This document shows, piece after piece, positions 17,288-25,673 of a stretch of DNA of 43,346 bases. Source of the stretch: a virus. The first letter of the stretch is position 1, and each line of letters starts with the position of its first letter. The notes under the pieces are model-generated. The model ran no database searches. It was not told the DNA's origin and saw only the letters and a program-made list of their open reading frames with translations. The DNA lies in IMG/VR virus record IMGVR_UViG_3300044941_000427, positions 1 through 43,346 of that record. One strand, 5' to 3'. The translations under genes were made by a program, and so were the position numbers.

Positions 17288-18019
17288 ATGACCTTCGACA
17301 TGAACGACGCCGAGCTGCCGCGCGGCACCGACCTCATCCCGGACGGCAGCTTCGTGAAGCTGCGCATGGAGATCCGCAAGGGCGGCATCGACGGCGCCAG
17401 CCCCTTCGACCGGGAGCTGCTGAAGGCGGCGAAGACCCCCGGCAGCGACGTGCGCATGCTCGACTGCGAGTTCACCGTGGTGGCGGGGCCGCACAGCAAG
17501 CGGAAGCTCTGGCAGAGCTTCACCGTCGCCGGCGGCAAGGTGGACGAGCAGGGCGTCTCCATCGGCTGGAAGATCTCGAAGGGGATGTTCCGCGCGATGA
17601 TCGACAGCGCGCTCGGGCTCGACCCGCACGACATGAGCGAGGCGGCGAAGGCCAAGCGGATCCTGCGCGGGCTCGCCGACCTCAACGGCATCACCTTCGC
17701 CGCGAAGCTCCGCGTCGAGCCGGCCAACGACTCCCGCTATGGCGACAACAACCGGATCGACCGCGTGGTGCTGCCGGGCGAGGCGGAATACGCGCGCATT
17801 ATGGCGGGCGAGGCGCTGCCGCCGCAGCCGAGCCAGCGCACGGCGCGTGCGCCGGCGACCGGAAACACGCCGTCGGCCTGGGGTGGCACCGCGGCGCCGG
17901 TGTCCCCCGGGCCTGCGGCCCGGGTCTGGGAGCGCCCCGCCCCGACGCCGCCCGCCCAGCCCCCCGCTCCGCCCGCCCAGGCCCCGCTGGCCGGCGGCCC
18001 GACCTGGCTGAACGGTTGA
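17288..18019 (+). CDS. Probable phage ssDNA-binding protein
   Basis: A 243-residue protein. The N-terminal about 170 residues look like a beta-rich fold (MLDCEFTVVAGPHSKRKLWQ, IGWKISKGMFRAMIDSALGL, GITFAAKLRVEP) of the type seen in phage proteins paired with AAA_24 ATPases. The last 70 residues are a disordered Pro/Ala-rich tail ending in PTWLNG. That layout, folded DNA-binding domain plus flexible tail, is typical of single-stranded DNA-binding proteins, but the assignment is inferred from architecture and from its place three bases after the AAA ATPase gene. Confidence 0.65.
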   Translation: MTFDMNDAELPRGTDLIPDGSFVKLRMEIRKGGIDGASPFDRELLKAAKTPGSDVRMLDCEFTVVAGPHSKRKLWQSFTVAGGKVDEQGVSIGWKISKGMFRAMIDSALGLDPHDMSEAAKAKRILRGLADLNGITFAAKLRVEPANDSRYGDNNRIDRVVLPGEAEYARIMAGEALPPQPSQRTARAPATGNTPSAWGGTAAPVSPGPAARVWERPAPTPPAQPPAPPAQAPLAGGPTWLNG

Positions 18020-18026
18020 TGGCGGG

Positions 18027-18482
18027 ATGGCGCGACGCCGCTGGAGCCAGTCCCGGCCGCGGGCGGCGCCCGCCGCAGCGCCGGCGTCCCTGCCGCGCTG
18101 CACGCCCGAGGATCAGGTCCGGCGCCTGGTCTGTGGGCTCTGCGGCCGCGAGGCGAAGGGCTTCGGCTATGTGCACGGGCTGCGCTTCGGCGAGTTCCCG
18201 CACCACCGCTTCTGCAGCATGGCCTGCTGCGAAGCGGGCGGCGCGCTCGCGCGGAGGTCCAACGGCGTGATCGACAAGACGCCGATGGAGGCGCGCGCGA
18301 TCAAGGACGCGCGCCGGCCCCTCGCCGAGGTGCTGCAGGAGCTCGGGCTGCTCGGCCCCTTCCACGACCGCAGCGCGGCGGAGATCGACCGCATCATCGA
18401 GGCCTGCGTGGACGGCTTCCAGGCCTCGATGCAGCGCCAGGCCGCCGAGCGCGATCCGCTCGACGACCCTATCCCTTTTTGA
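18027..18482 (+). CDS. DUF6511-like zinc-ribbon phage protein
   Basis: A 151-residue protein. After a basic Arg/Ala-rich N-terminus it has a metal-binding signature, CGLCGREAKGFGYVHGLRFG followed by HRFCSMACCEAGG, with paired cysteines typical of a treble-clef or zinc ribbon. The C-terminal half is helical. It matches my recollection of DUF6511 proteins in alphaproteobacterial phages. It lies between the presumed ssDNA-binding protein and the Cas4-like nuclease and may bind nucleic acid, but no function is established. Confidence 0.6.
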   Translation: MARRRWSQSRPRAAPAAAPASLPRCTPEDQVRRLVCGLCGREAKGFGYVHGLRFGEFPHHRFCSMACCEAGGALARRSNGVIDKTPMEARAIKDARRPLAEVLQELGLLGPFHDRSAAEIDRIIEACVDGFQASMQRQAAERDPLDDPIPF

Positions 18483-18489
18483 GGTAACG

Positions 18490-19266
18490 GTGCTGCTCGA
18501 CCTGAACCACGGCTCCGGCGCGGTCTATGGGCGCCTCGACCATGGCCGCGAAGGCGCTGTCGCCGTGACGGCGCGCGTGAATGCCGAAATCGACGCCGCC
18601 CTGCTCGCGCGGCATCGCCGGCAGGCGCCGCGCGACTATCTCGGTGGCAGCCGCGTTGGCGAGCCTTGCGCCCGCAAGCTCGTCTACGAGATCACCCACG
18701 CGCCGAAGGACCGCGACTTCGACGCCGACATCCTTCGGGTCTTCGACGCCGGCCACCAGTTCGAGGCGCTGTCCATCAGGTGGCTCCGCCTTGCAGGCTT
18801 CGACCTGCGCGACCGCGGCCCTGATGGCGGGCAGATCGGCTTCGTCGCAGCGGGCGGCAAGCTGCGGGGCCACGCGGATGGCGTGATCGTCGCCGGTCCC
18901 CATGTCGACATCCGCTGGCCTGCGCTGTGGGAGCACAAGGCGCTCGGCCAGAAGTCCTGGACCGACCTGGTGAAGCGCGGGCTGCGCCTGTCGAAGCCGA
19001 TCTACTTCGCGCAGGTGCAGCTCTACATGGCCTACCTCGAGCTCGATGTGGCGCTGCTGACGGCGCTGAACCGCGACACGCTGGCGCTGCACCACGAGGC
19101 CGTGCCCTTCGACGCGGCGGAGGCACAGCGGCTCTCCGACCACGCCGTCGACATCCTGCGCGCCGCCGATGCTGGCGAGCTGCCGCCGCGCATCGCCCAG
19201 GCCGCCGACTTCTACCTCTGCCGCCTCTGTCCCTACGCCACGCGCTGCTGGGAGACCACCGCATGA
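18490..19266 (+). CDS. PD-(D/E)xK exonuclease, Cas4/RecB-like with Fe-S cysteines
   Basis: A 258-residue nuclease. Active-site elements are H89 (FDAGHQFEAL), D130 (RGHADGVI), and E148-x-K150 (WEHKALG). Cysteines 60, 244, 247 and 253 (GEPCARK, then CRLCPYATRC) match the Cas4/AddB arrangement that holds a [4Fe-4S] cluster. Phage relatives are exonucleases that resect DNA ends for recombination. It starts with GTG at 18490, with GAGG five bases upstream, and overlaps the next gene by four bases (ATGA). The surrounding ATPase, ssDNA-binding and helicase genes support a recombination/replication role. There is no CRISPR array or other cas gene nearby. Confidence 0.85.
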   Translation: MLLDLNHGSGAVYGRLDHGREGAVAVTARVNAEIDAALLARHRRQAPRDYLGGSRVGEPCARKLVYEITHAPKDRDFDADILRVFDAGHQFEALSIRWLRLAGFDLRDRGPDGGQIGFVAAGGKLRGHADGVIVAGPHVDIRWPALWEHKALGQKSWTDLVKRGLRLSKPIYFAQVQLYMAYLELDVALLTALNRDTLALHHEAVPFDAAEAQRLSDHAVDILRAADAGELPPRIAQAADFYLCRLCPYATRCWETTA

Positions 19267-20039
19267 CTGTTCAGCAGGCACAACGGAAGGTCCCGCTTTC
19301 CTATGGCCTCAAGGAGCACATCGTGCGCCACGCGGGCCGCCTGTGGTGCACGCCGACCATGCCGCGAATGCTGGCTGCGCCGGTCTACCTCTTCCCCCAC
19401 AGCGAGAGCTTCGACAGCGACGATCTCGGCCGTCTCTCGCAGGAGCTGTTGAGCTGTCCCTTCAGTCTTCCGCACGCCGCCGTCTTCTTCGAGGTCGTGC
19501 AGAGCACCGCGCCCGGCGACCGTGTGGTCGCCTATGCTGAGGAAGACGATGGCCAGGTCGAGGTGTGCCTCTTCCAGTACCTGGCGGAGCGCCGCATCTG
19601 GACGGACGCCATGGCGTTCGCACGCTTTCGGCATGGTGGCGAGGACGACTTCCTTGCCCATCCGGCGCTTGAGACCGACGCCGCGGCAACCCTCTACGCC
19701 GAAGTCCTTGCTGGGGTTCTCGGACGAGCGCTTGCTCTGCTCTCCGTGCGATGTGCCTTCCAGCCGCATGCGGTGCCGGCGATCCGCCGTCGCGGGTGCA
19801 GCAGGCATGTGGCGAGCGGTTGGACCTACCGTGTCGCTGAGATCGATCCATTCCAGATCAAGGCGGCGGCGGCCAGGCTCGGAGGCTCGCACGCCTCACC
19901 GCGCTGGCATCTCCGCCGCGGCCACTGGCGCCAGCTCGCCGACGGCCGACGCGTGTTCGTCCGGGAATGCGAGGTCGGCAATCCATCCCGCGGCGGCGTG
20001 ATCAAGGACTACCAGGTGCAGGTCGGACAAGCGGCATGA
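19263..20039 (+). CDS. Uncharacterised phage protein
   Basis: A 258-residue protein of unknown function. The N-terminal region carries LSYGLKEHIVRHAGRLWCTP; the C-terminal 50 residues include SPRWHLRRGHWRQLADGRRV and FVRECEVGNPSRGGVIKDY, a signature seen, from memory, at the end of other uncharacterised phage proteins (a small RNase H- or toxin-like fold cannot be argued from it). It overlaps both neighbours by four bases (ATGA), hence is translated with the nuclease and helicase. Confidence 0.7.
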   Translation: MTVQQAQRKVPLSYGLKEHIVRHAGRLWCTPTMPRMLAAPVYLFPHSESFDSDDLGRLSQELLSCPFSLPHAAVFFEVVQSTAPGDRVVAYAEEDDGQVEVCLFQYLAERRIWTDAMAFARFRHGGEDDFLAHPALETDAAATLYAEVLAGVLGRALALLSVRCAFQPHAVPAIRRRGCSRHVASGWTYRVAEIDPFQIKAAAARLGGSHASPRWHLRRGHWRQLADGRRVFVRECEVGNPSRGGVIKDYQVQVGQAA

Positions 20040-21361
20040 GCGACATCACGCCCTCCGACACCCAGCACCGGGCGATCGCCGCGATCAGGCACTGGTTCCA
20101 GAACGAGGCCGACCGCAAGCAGGTGTTCCGGCTGTTCGGCTATGCCGGGACCGGGAAGTCCACCGTGCTGCGCTTCGCGCTCGACGAGCTCGGCCTCGAG
20201 CACCACAGGAGCGGCGGCGACGGCGAGGCCTGCGTGCCCGGGGTGGTGACGGCCACCTTCACCGGCAAGGCCGCGCTGGTGCTGCGCCGCAAGGGCACGC
20301 CCGCGCGCACCATCCACAGCCTGATCTACTCCGTCATCGAGGCGACCGAGGAGGAGGTCGAGGCCGCCGAGAAGAAGATCGAGGAGGCGGTGCTTCGGGC
20401 GCGCGGCCTGACCGGCTTCGAGCGCACCACAGCGGAGGCGACGATCGAGGCGATGCGCCAGGGTGTGGCCGACATGAAGCGCCCACGCTTCGCCCTCAAC
20501 CCGAAGAGCGACGCCGCGCACGCGAAGCTGATCGTGCTCGACGAGGTGTCCATGGTCGGCGAGGAGATGGCGCGCGATCTGCTGAGCTTCGGCAAGCCGA
20601 TCCTCGTGCTCGGAGACCCCGGCCAGCTGCCGCCAATCCAGGGCGAAGGCGCGTTCACCAAGGACGCGCCCGACATCATGCTGACGGAGATCCACCGCCA
20701 GGCGTCGGAGAGCGCCATTATCCGCCTCGCCACTATGGCCCGGCAGGGCGAGCCGATCGGCCTCGGGCGCTACGACGATCACGTCTGGAAGATGCGGAAG
20801 CTCGACGTCACGCCGGAGCAGGCGCTGCGCGGCGGCCAGGTGATCTGCGGCATGAACGCGACCCGGCTGCAGCTGAACAACGCCATGCGCCGCGCTGCCG
20901 GCTTCGGGGCCGGCGGATGGCTGCCCACGGGCCCGGGCGAGAAGATCATCTGCCTGAAGAACCAGAACGACCTCGGCCTGATCAACGGCATGTTCCTGAC
21001 CCTCTCCGACATCGTCGACGAGGGCAGCCACCATTTCACGGCGGTCGTCACCGACGAGGACGGCAACCGCATCGGCGCGCCGCAGCAGGACGGCAGCCGC
21101 GGCCGGCTGCGGATCTACAAGGGCCACTTCGAGGACCACCTAGCCTTCGACAAGCAGCGGCACGACCGCGACTGGAAGATCAAGAAGGGGCTGACCGAGG
21201 CGACCTTCGGCTGGGCCATCACCGGCCACAAGGCGCAGGGAAGCCAGTTCCCGACTGTCCTGGTCTGGGACGACGGGCTCGGCCGCACGGCAATGGATCG
21301 CAACCGATGGCTCTACACCGCCATCACCCGCGCCGAGTGGGGGCTGGTGATCGTCGCATGA
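20036..21361 (+). CDS. RecD-like superfamily 1 helicase/ATPase
   Basis: A 441-residue helicase. Walker A is GYAGTGKS at 35-42, Walker B is LIVLDEVSMVG, followed by LVLGDPGQLPPIQGEG (motif III) and LTEIHRQ. The C-terminal part has FGWAITGHKAQGSQFPTVLV and RWLYTAITRAEWG, the UvrD/RecD-type motifs V and VI. It resembles the Dda/RecD2 group used by phages for unwinding at forks or during recombination. Start and stop overlap neighbours by four bases. All motifs look intact. Confidence 0.85.
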   Translation: MSDITPSDTQHRAIAAIRHWFQNEADRKQVFRLFGYAGTGKSTVLRFALDELGLEHHRSGGDGEACVPGVVTATFTGKAALVLRRKGTPARTIHSLIYSVIEATEEEVEAAEKKIEEAVLRARGLTGFERTTAEATIEAMRQGVADMKRPRFALNPKSDAAHAKLIVLDEVSMVGEEMARDLLSFGKPILVLGDPGQLPPIQGEGAFTKDAPDIMLTEIHRQASESAIIRLATMARQGEPIGLGRYDDHVWKMRKLDVTPEQALRGGQVICGMNATRLQLNNAMRRAAGFGAGGWLPTGPGEKIICLKNQNDLGLINGMFLTLSDIVDEGSHHFTAVVTDEDGNRIGAPQQDGSRGRLRIYKGHFEDHLAFDKQRHDRDWKIKKGLTEATFGWAITGHKAQGSQFPTVLVWDDGLGRTAMDRNRWLYTAITRAEWGLVIVA

Positions 21362-22098
21362 CGAAGCGCGCTTCTGTCCTCGCGGGATTGCGGCCAGGCG
21401 ATCGGATCGGTCGTTGGACCATCATCGCGCCCGCGTCGGCGCTGAGGAGTCCCCCGGGACGTGTCCGGCCGCGATGGCTCTGCCGTTGCGAATGCGGCAG
21501 CGAGAAGGTGGTGCTCGCCCAAAGCCTCGTCCTGGCGTTGCGGTCGTCACGCGGCGGCAGCCGAAGCTGTGGCTGCCTCGCGGTCATGCGCGCGACGCGG
21601 CATTCTCACACGGCCGGCGGGCGTCCGACGCCCGAGTACACGGCTTGGCTGGCCGCGAAAAAGCGATGCGAGAACCCCCGCAACGCCTCCTACCCGAACT
21701 ATGGTGCGCGCGGCATCTCGATGTGCCCTGCCTGGGCGCGGGATTTTGAGGCCTTCCTGCGCGACATGGGGCCGCGCCCCAGCCCGGCACACAGCCTGGA
21801 TCGCATCGATCCCGACGGCGACTATGCGCCGGGGAACTGCCGCTGGGCGCCACCCGAGATTCAGGCACGAAACAGGCGCGTGACCCGCTGGTATCTGTTC
21901 GAGGGTGAGCAGCTCGTCCTGGCGCAGGTGGCTGCGCGGCTCGGCATCACGCGAGATCAGGCGCGGGCGCTGGAACGGAAACGGCAGCTGCCGGCTTGGC
22001 GCGTTCCCGGAACCGGCGCGAACCGCGCGGCCCCAGCGTTCACGTTCACTCTCGATTTGAATGACGTGCCGGCGGCCGCCGGGGACGCGCTGGCATGA
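21358..22098 (+). CDS. HNH/AP2-type phage protein, possible homing nuclease
   Basis: A 246-residue protein. It begins with a short domain ending in a Cys cluster (WLCRCECGSEKVV, then GSRSCGCLAVM). Next comes the pattern TPEYTAWLAAKKRCENPRNA, YPNYGARGISMCPAW, FLRDMGPRPSPAHSLDRIDP and GNCRWAPPE, typical of phage HNH-like/AP2-containing proteins. The C-terminal 60 residues contain a likely helix-turn-helix (VLAQVAARLGITRDQARALE). Such genes often behave as mobile passengers. Here it is fitted exactly between helicase and primase with four-base overlaps, which argues for stable incorporation. Confidence 0.75.
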   Translation: MTKRASVLAGLRPGDRIGRWTIIAPASALRSPPGRVRPRWLCRCECGSEKVVLAQSLVLALRSSRGGSRSCGCLAVMRATRHSHTAGGRPTPEYTAWLAAKKRCENPRNASYPNYGARGISMCPAWARDFEAFLRDMGPRPSPAHSLDRIDPDGDYAPGNCRWAPPEIQARNRRVTRWYLFEGEQLVLAQVAARLGITRDQARALERKRQLPAWRVPGTGANRAAPAFTFTLDLNDVPAAAGDALA

Positions 22099-24659
22099 TC
22101 GACCTGAACGACGCCGGCCTGGGGCCGGTGCGCCACGACCTGGCGGAGGTCCGCCGCCGCCTCGCCGATACGGCGCGGGACTGGCTGCCGCCGCTGTTCC
22201 CGAACGCGCGGCGCGCCCCGGACGGCAGGACGCTGCGCTGCGCCGACCTCTCCGGCCGGCCGCCCCGCGGCGAGGGCTCCTGCGTGATTCACCTCGAGGG
22301 GCGCTTCGCCGGCTGGGGCTTCGACCACGCCACCGGCGAGAGCGCCGGGCCGATCGACATGCTCGCCCACGGCACCGGCGCGGCGGATGCCCGCCTCTTC
22401 GACGAGGCCGCGCGGCTCGCCCGCATGGATCGGCCGGCGCCGCCGCCGCGCCCTCCCGAGCCGAGGCCCGACCACAGCCGGGAGGTCGCGCGCATCCTGG
22501 ACGGATGCGTTCCGCCCGCGGGGACGGCGGCGGAGGCCTACCTCCGGGGCCGCGGCCTCGCGCTGCCGGACAGCCCCGACCTGCTGTTCCATCCCGACCT
22601 CGCCGACTTCGAGAGCCGGCGCGGCTGGCCGGGCATGGTCGCGGTGGTGCGGGACGCGGCCGGCGAGGCCACCGGCGGCCTCCACCGCACCTACCTGCTC
22701 GACGACGGCTCCGGGAAGGCGCCGCCGGGCAAGAAGATGCTCGGGCCCGTCGCCGGCGGGACGGTGCGGCTCGCGCCGATGCCCGGGGACGGGCGGATCG
22801 GCGTGGCGGAGGGGATCGAGACCGCGCTCGCCGCCATGGCCCTGTTCGGCGTCCCCACCATGGCGGCGCTCTCGGCCGACGGGCTGCGGCGCTGGCAGTG
22901 GCCGGAGGGAACCCGCCACGTCACCATCTTCGCCGATGCCGGGCATGCCGGGATGCAGGCCGCGGCGACGCTGGCGGATCGGCTGAACCTGGCGGACATC
23001 CCCTCGCGCATCATCGCCCCGCTGCACGGCGACGACTTCAACGACGACCTACGGCGCGGGGTAACCGCTGCCGACTACGAGCAGGCGGCAGGCGCGGAGC
23101 CGAAAGCACCCGCAACCGCGGCGGCGCCCGCGACGGTGGAAGAGCTGCTCGCCGCCGCCTCCAGCCTCACCCGCCCGCCTGACTCCGAGCCGCTCGCCGA
23201 CCTGCTGGGCCGGCTGGCCCTGGCGCGCCTCGATCCCCTCCCGGAGCGCCAAGTCCTCGCCGCGGTGAAGACTGCGACCGGCATCGCCGTCTCCATCCTG
23301 GAGAAGCAGCTGGTCGAGCTACGCCGACGGGTGAACGCGACCGGCGACGTCCGCCGCCCGCCCGTCCGGCCGCCGTGGGCCTCGCTGCTGCGGATCGACG
23401 CCGGCGGCGCGCCGGAGCGCAACGAGGCCAACGTCATCACGGCGCTGTCGCTCGACGCTGCCTTCACCGGCGCGCTCATGTTCGACGAATTCAGCCAGGA
23501 GATCATCGTCGCCCGGGCGCTGCCCTGGGATCCGGCAGGCACGGTGCTCCCCCGCCCCTGGGGCGAGGCCGACGACGTGCGCTGCGCCGAGTGGCTGCAG
23601 CGGCACGAGATCAATGTCCCGCCCGTGGTAGTCGGCCGCAGCGTCGTCGCCGTGTCGCGTAACATCCGCATCCACCCCGTGCGCGACTACCTCGAGGCGC
23701 TGGCCTGGGACGGCACGCCGCGCCTCGACACATGGGCCATCGCCTATCTTGGTGCCGAGGATTCGCCGCTCCACCGGAGCATAGCCGCGCTGTGGATGGT
23801 CTCCGCTGTCGCGCGGGTCATGCAGCCCGGCTGCAAGGCCGACCACATGCTGATCCTGGAAGGGCCGCAGGGCATCCGGAAGTCGACCGCCCTGAAGGTG
23901 CTCGCCTCAGAGCCATGGTTCACGGACGAGCTCGCCGAACTCGGCTCGAAGGACGCGGCGCAGCAGATGCGCGGCATCTGGATCATCGAGATGGCGGAGC
24001 TCGACGCCATCGGCCAGGCTGACGTCTCGCGCATCAAGGCCTTCCTCAGTCGCACCACCGACCGCTATCGACCGCCCTACGAGCGCTACGTCGTCACCGT
24101 CCCGCGGCAATGCGTCTTCGCCGGCACGGTGAACCCGGACACCTACCTGCGCGACGAGACGGGGAACCGCCGCTTCTGGCCGCTGCGCTGCGGCGACATC
24201 GACCTCGACGGGCTACGGCACGATCGTGACCAGCTCTGGGCCGAGGCTGTCACGCGCTACCGCGCCGGGGCGCCCTGGTGGATCGAGGACCGGGCGCTGG
24301 TGGCCGAGGCCAGCGCGGCGCAGGAGGCGCGCTACCAGGGCGACGCCTGGGACGCGCGGATCGAGCGCTGGCTCATCTCTGAGCGCAGGCCGGTGAATGT
24401 CGGCGTCGGACACTTCGAGGACTGGCAGGAGCGCTTCGTGCCGAGGGCAAAGCCGCTCACCGACGTCTCGATCGGCGAGGTGCTGGAGCAGGCACTCGGC
24501 ATCGAAGCGGCAAAGTGGACGAAGGGCGACCAGATGCGCGTGGGCGCCTATCTCAAGGCGAAGAAGTGGGAGCGCTACAAGACGACCGGCTCCGCCAAGG
24601 ACGGTGTCGCGCGCGAATGGCGCTACCGCCGGCCCTCCCCGTCAGAGGAGGGCGCGTGA
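22095..24659 (+). CDS. Toprim-VapE fusion primase/helicase
   Basis: An 854-residue fusion. Residues about 1-330 form a primase-like module: a short N-terminal domain (FAGWGFDHATGESAGPIDML), then a Toprim domain with GVAEGIETALAAMA at 236-249 and an acidic IFADAGHAG near 278-286. Residues about 430-800 form a virulence-associated E (VapE) ATPase with Walker A EGPQGIRKST (589-598), IIEMAELDAIGQADVSRIKA, and GNRRFWPLRC. The C-terminus (KWTKGDQMRVGAYLKAKKWE) looks like a winged-helix tail. It should prime and unwind phage DNA. The stop is followed directly by the TGTCCCAC box array, a suggestive neighbour for a replication initiator. Confidence 0.85.
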   Translation: MIDLNDAGLGPVRHDLAEVRRRLADTARDWLPPLFPNARRAPDGRTLRCADLSGRPPRGEGSCVIHLEGRFAGWGFDHATGESAGPIDMLAHGTGAADARLFDEAARLARMDRPAPPPRPPEPRPDHSREVARILDGCVPPAGTAAEAYLRGRGLALPDSPDLLFHPDLADFESRRGWPGMVAVVRDAAGEATGGLHRTYLLDDGSGKAPPGKKMLGPVAGGTVRLAPMPGDGRIGVAEGIETALAAMALFGVPTMAALSADGLRRWQWPEGTRHVTIFADAGHAGMQAAATLADRLNLADIPSRIIAPLHGDDFNDDLRRGVTAADYEQAAGAEPKAPATAAAPATVEELLAAASSLTRPPDSEPLADLLGRLALARLDPLPERQVLAAVKTATGIAVSILEKQLVELRRRVNATGDVRRPPVRPPWASLLRIDAGGAPERNEANVITALSLDAAFTGALMFDEFSQEIIVARALPWDPAGTVLPRPWGEADDVRCAEWLQRHEINVPPVVVGRSVVAVSRNIRIHPVRDYLEALAWDGTPRLDTWAIAYLGAEDSPLHRSIAALWMVSAVARVMQPGCKADHMLILEGPQGIRKSTALKVLASEPWFTDELAELGSKDAAQQMRGIWIIEMAELDAIGQADVSRIKAFLSRTTDRYRPPYERYVVTVPRQCVFAGTVNPDTYLRDETGNRRFWPLRCGDIDLDGLRHDRDQLWAEAVTRYRAGAPWWIEDRALVAEASAAQEARYQGDAWDARIERWLISERRPVNVGVGHFEDWQERFVPRAKPLTDVSIGEVLEQALGIEAAKWTKGDQMRVGAYLKAKKWERYKTTGSAKDGVAREWRYRRPSPSEEGA

Positions 24660-24782
24660 TGTCCCTCCGGCACCTCACTGCGACGCCGTTCTGTCCCACT
24701 GTCCCACCTCGACGATTTCCGCCGGCGAAGTGGGACACGCGCAAGCCCAGCTTTTCCGCGGGTTTGCGGACGTCTGTCCCAC

Positions 24783-24898
24783 TGTCCCACCTGTCCCACC
24801 TGCTCCTTAGAGCCATACGCGAAGGGTGTGATGGGTCGGGACATACATTCTCCTATACGGGTTTAGGCGGGCCGTCCTGGAGTGGGACAGGTGGGACA
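24783..24898. repeat. 17-base perfect inverted repeat within the box array
   Basis: TGTCCCACCTGTCCCAC at 24783-24799 is the exact reverse complement of 24882-24898, with 82 bases between. Each arm is a pair of boxes. The arms could form a cruciform or long RNA stem, or place two binding complexes facing each other. Confidence 0.9.
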
Positions 24899-24912
24899 AG
24901 GCCGCGCAAACA

Positions 24913-24924
24913 TTTGAATTCAAA
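24913..24924. repeat. AT-rich perfect palindrome TTTGAATTCAAA
   Basis: A 12-base perfect palindrome inside an AT-rich stretch (about 24908-24931) of a roughly 70 % GC region, located within the box array. It could be a dimeric regulator site or part of an unwinding element. Confidence 0.7.
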
Positions 24925-25124
24925 CGCATTTCCCCGTCCCACTTCGGTCGCAGGGGTGGGACGAGGCGGGACGGGTGGGACGTCCCGGCGCTCGCGCATG
25001 ACGTATCGCGCCACCGGCCCGCCCGGCCAGGCAACGCGCCCTGGAAGCCGGGCAGCGACGGCGAGCTCCGCCAAGAACCGCGCCGTCGCCGCCCTCACCA
25101 CAGCCATCCCCTCTCGGAGATCCC

Positions 25125-25673
25125 ATGGCTCACGCGACTCTCCCTATGCCCGCTGCCGGCGCAAGCGGCCCGCGCATCGCAGCTCCGCTGCCGGTGGCCC
25201 TCGGCCGCCCCGCCGTCCTCGCCCTCGACCTCGGCACCACGACTGGATGGGCGTTGCGCAGCCAGGACGGTGGCATCACCTCCGGCACTGTCACCTTCCG
25301 TCCCAGCCGCTTCGAGGGCGGCGGCATGCGGTATCTCCGCTTCCGCGGCTGGCTCGGCGAGCTGGCCGCGCTCACCGGCGGCCTCACGCGCATCGCCTTC
25401 GAGGAGGTGCGCTCCCACGCCGGCACCGATGCCGCGCATCTCTACGGCGGCTTCCTCGCGCACGTGTCGGCCTGGTGCGAGGAGCGCGGCGTCGCCTACG
25501 AGGGCGTGCCGGTCGGCACCATCAAGCGCTTCGCCACAGGCCGCGGCAACGCCGACAAGGCGGCGATGATCGCGGCGGTGCGCGCCCGCGGGTTCGCACC
25601 TGCGGACGACAACGAGGCGGATGCCATCGCCCTTCTGCTCTGGGCGACCGACCCGCAGGGTGGTCGGGCATGA
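25125..25673 (+). CDS. RuvC-like Holliday junction resolvase
   Basis: A 182-residue RNase H-fold nuclease. The first acidic residue is D35 in LALDLGTTTGWAL, followed by FEEVR (E93/E94) and a C-terminal acidic cluster ADDNEADAIALLLWA (about 160-174). The segment VPVGTIKRFATGRGNADKAA is typical of phage RuvC-like resolvases. It would cut branched DNA during replication/recombination or before packaging. ATG at 25125 has GGAGA four bases upstream. The stop overlaps the next start by four bases (ATGA). Confidence 0.85.
   Translation: MAHATLPMPAAGASGPRIAAPLPVALGRPAVLALDLGTTTGWALRSQDGGITSGTVTFRPSRFEGGGMRYLRFRGWLGELAALTGGLTRIAFEEVRSHAGTDAAHLYGGFLAHVSAWCEERGVAYEGVPVGTIKRFATGRGNADKAAMIAAVRARGFAPADDNEADAIALLLWATDPQGGRA

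Larger units (their letters stand above)
24692..24981. repeat. Array of TGTCCCAC boxes in both orientations
   Basis: Exact TGTCCCAC occurs at 24692, 24700, 24775, 24783 and 24792; its complement GTGGGACA at 24730, 24882 and 24891. Seven-base forms lie at 24936 (GTCCCAC), 24956 and 24975 (GTGGGAC), with weaker copies at 24836 and 24966. Adjacent boxes are 8-9 bases apart, so neighbours are almost tandem. The layout fits a cooperative protein-binding array (iteron- or operator-like). Confidence 0.85.
24660..25124. other. Non-coding region holding the TGTCCCAC box array; candidate origin or control locus
   Basis: I see no convincing gene here. An ATG at 24659 opens a frame that simply continues through the RuvC-like gene in another frame. 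The region holds 11 copies of GTCCCAC/GTGGGAC, a 17-base inverted repeat, a 12-base AT-rich palindrome and a locally AT-rich centre (about 24841-24866), described separately. The downstream gene has its own ribosome binding site (GGAGA at 25116-25120). Confidence 0.6.

Noticed and set aside
18490-19266. Cas4-like nuclease as evidence for a CRISPR locus
   Set aside because: No repeat-spacer array and no other cas gene is present; the neighbours are phage replication genes.
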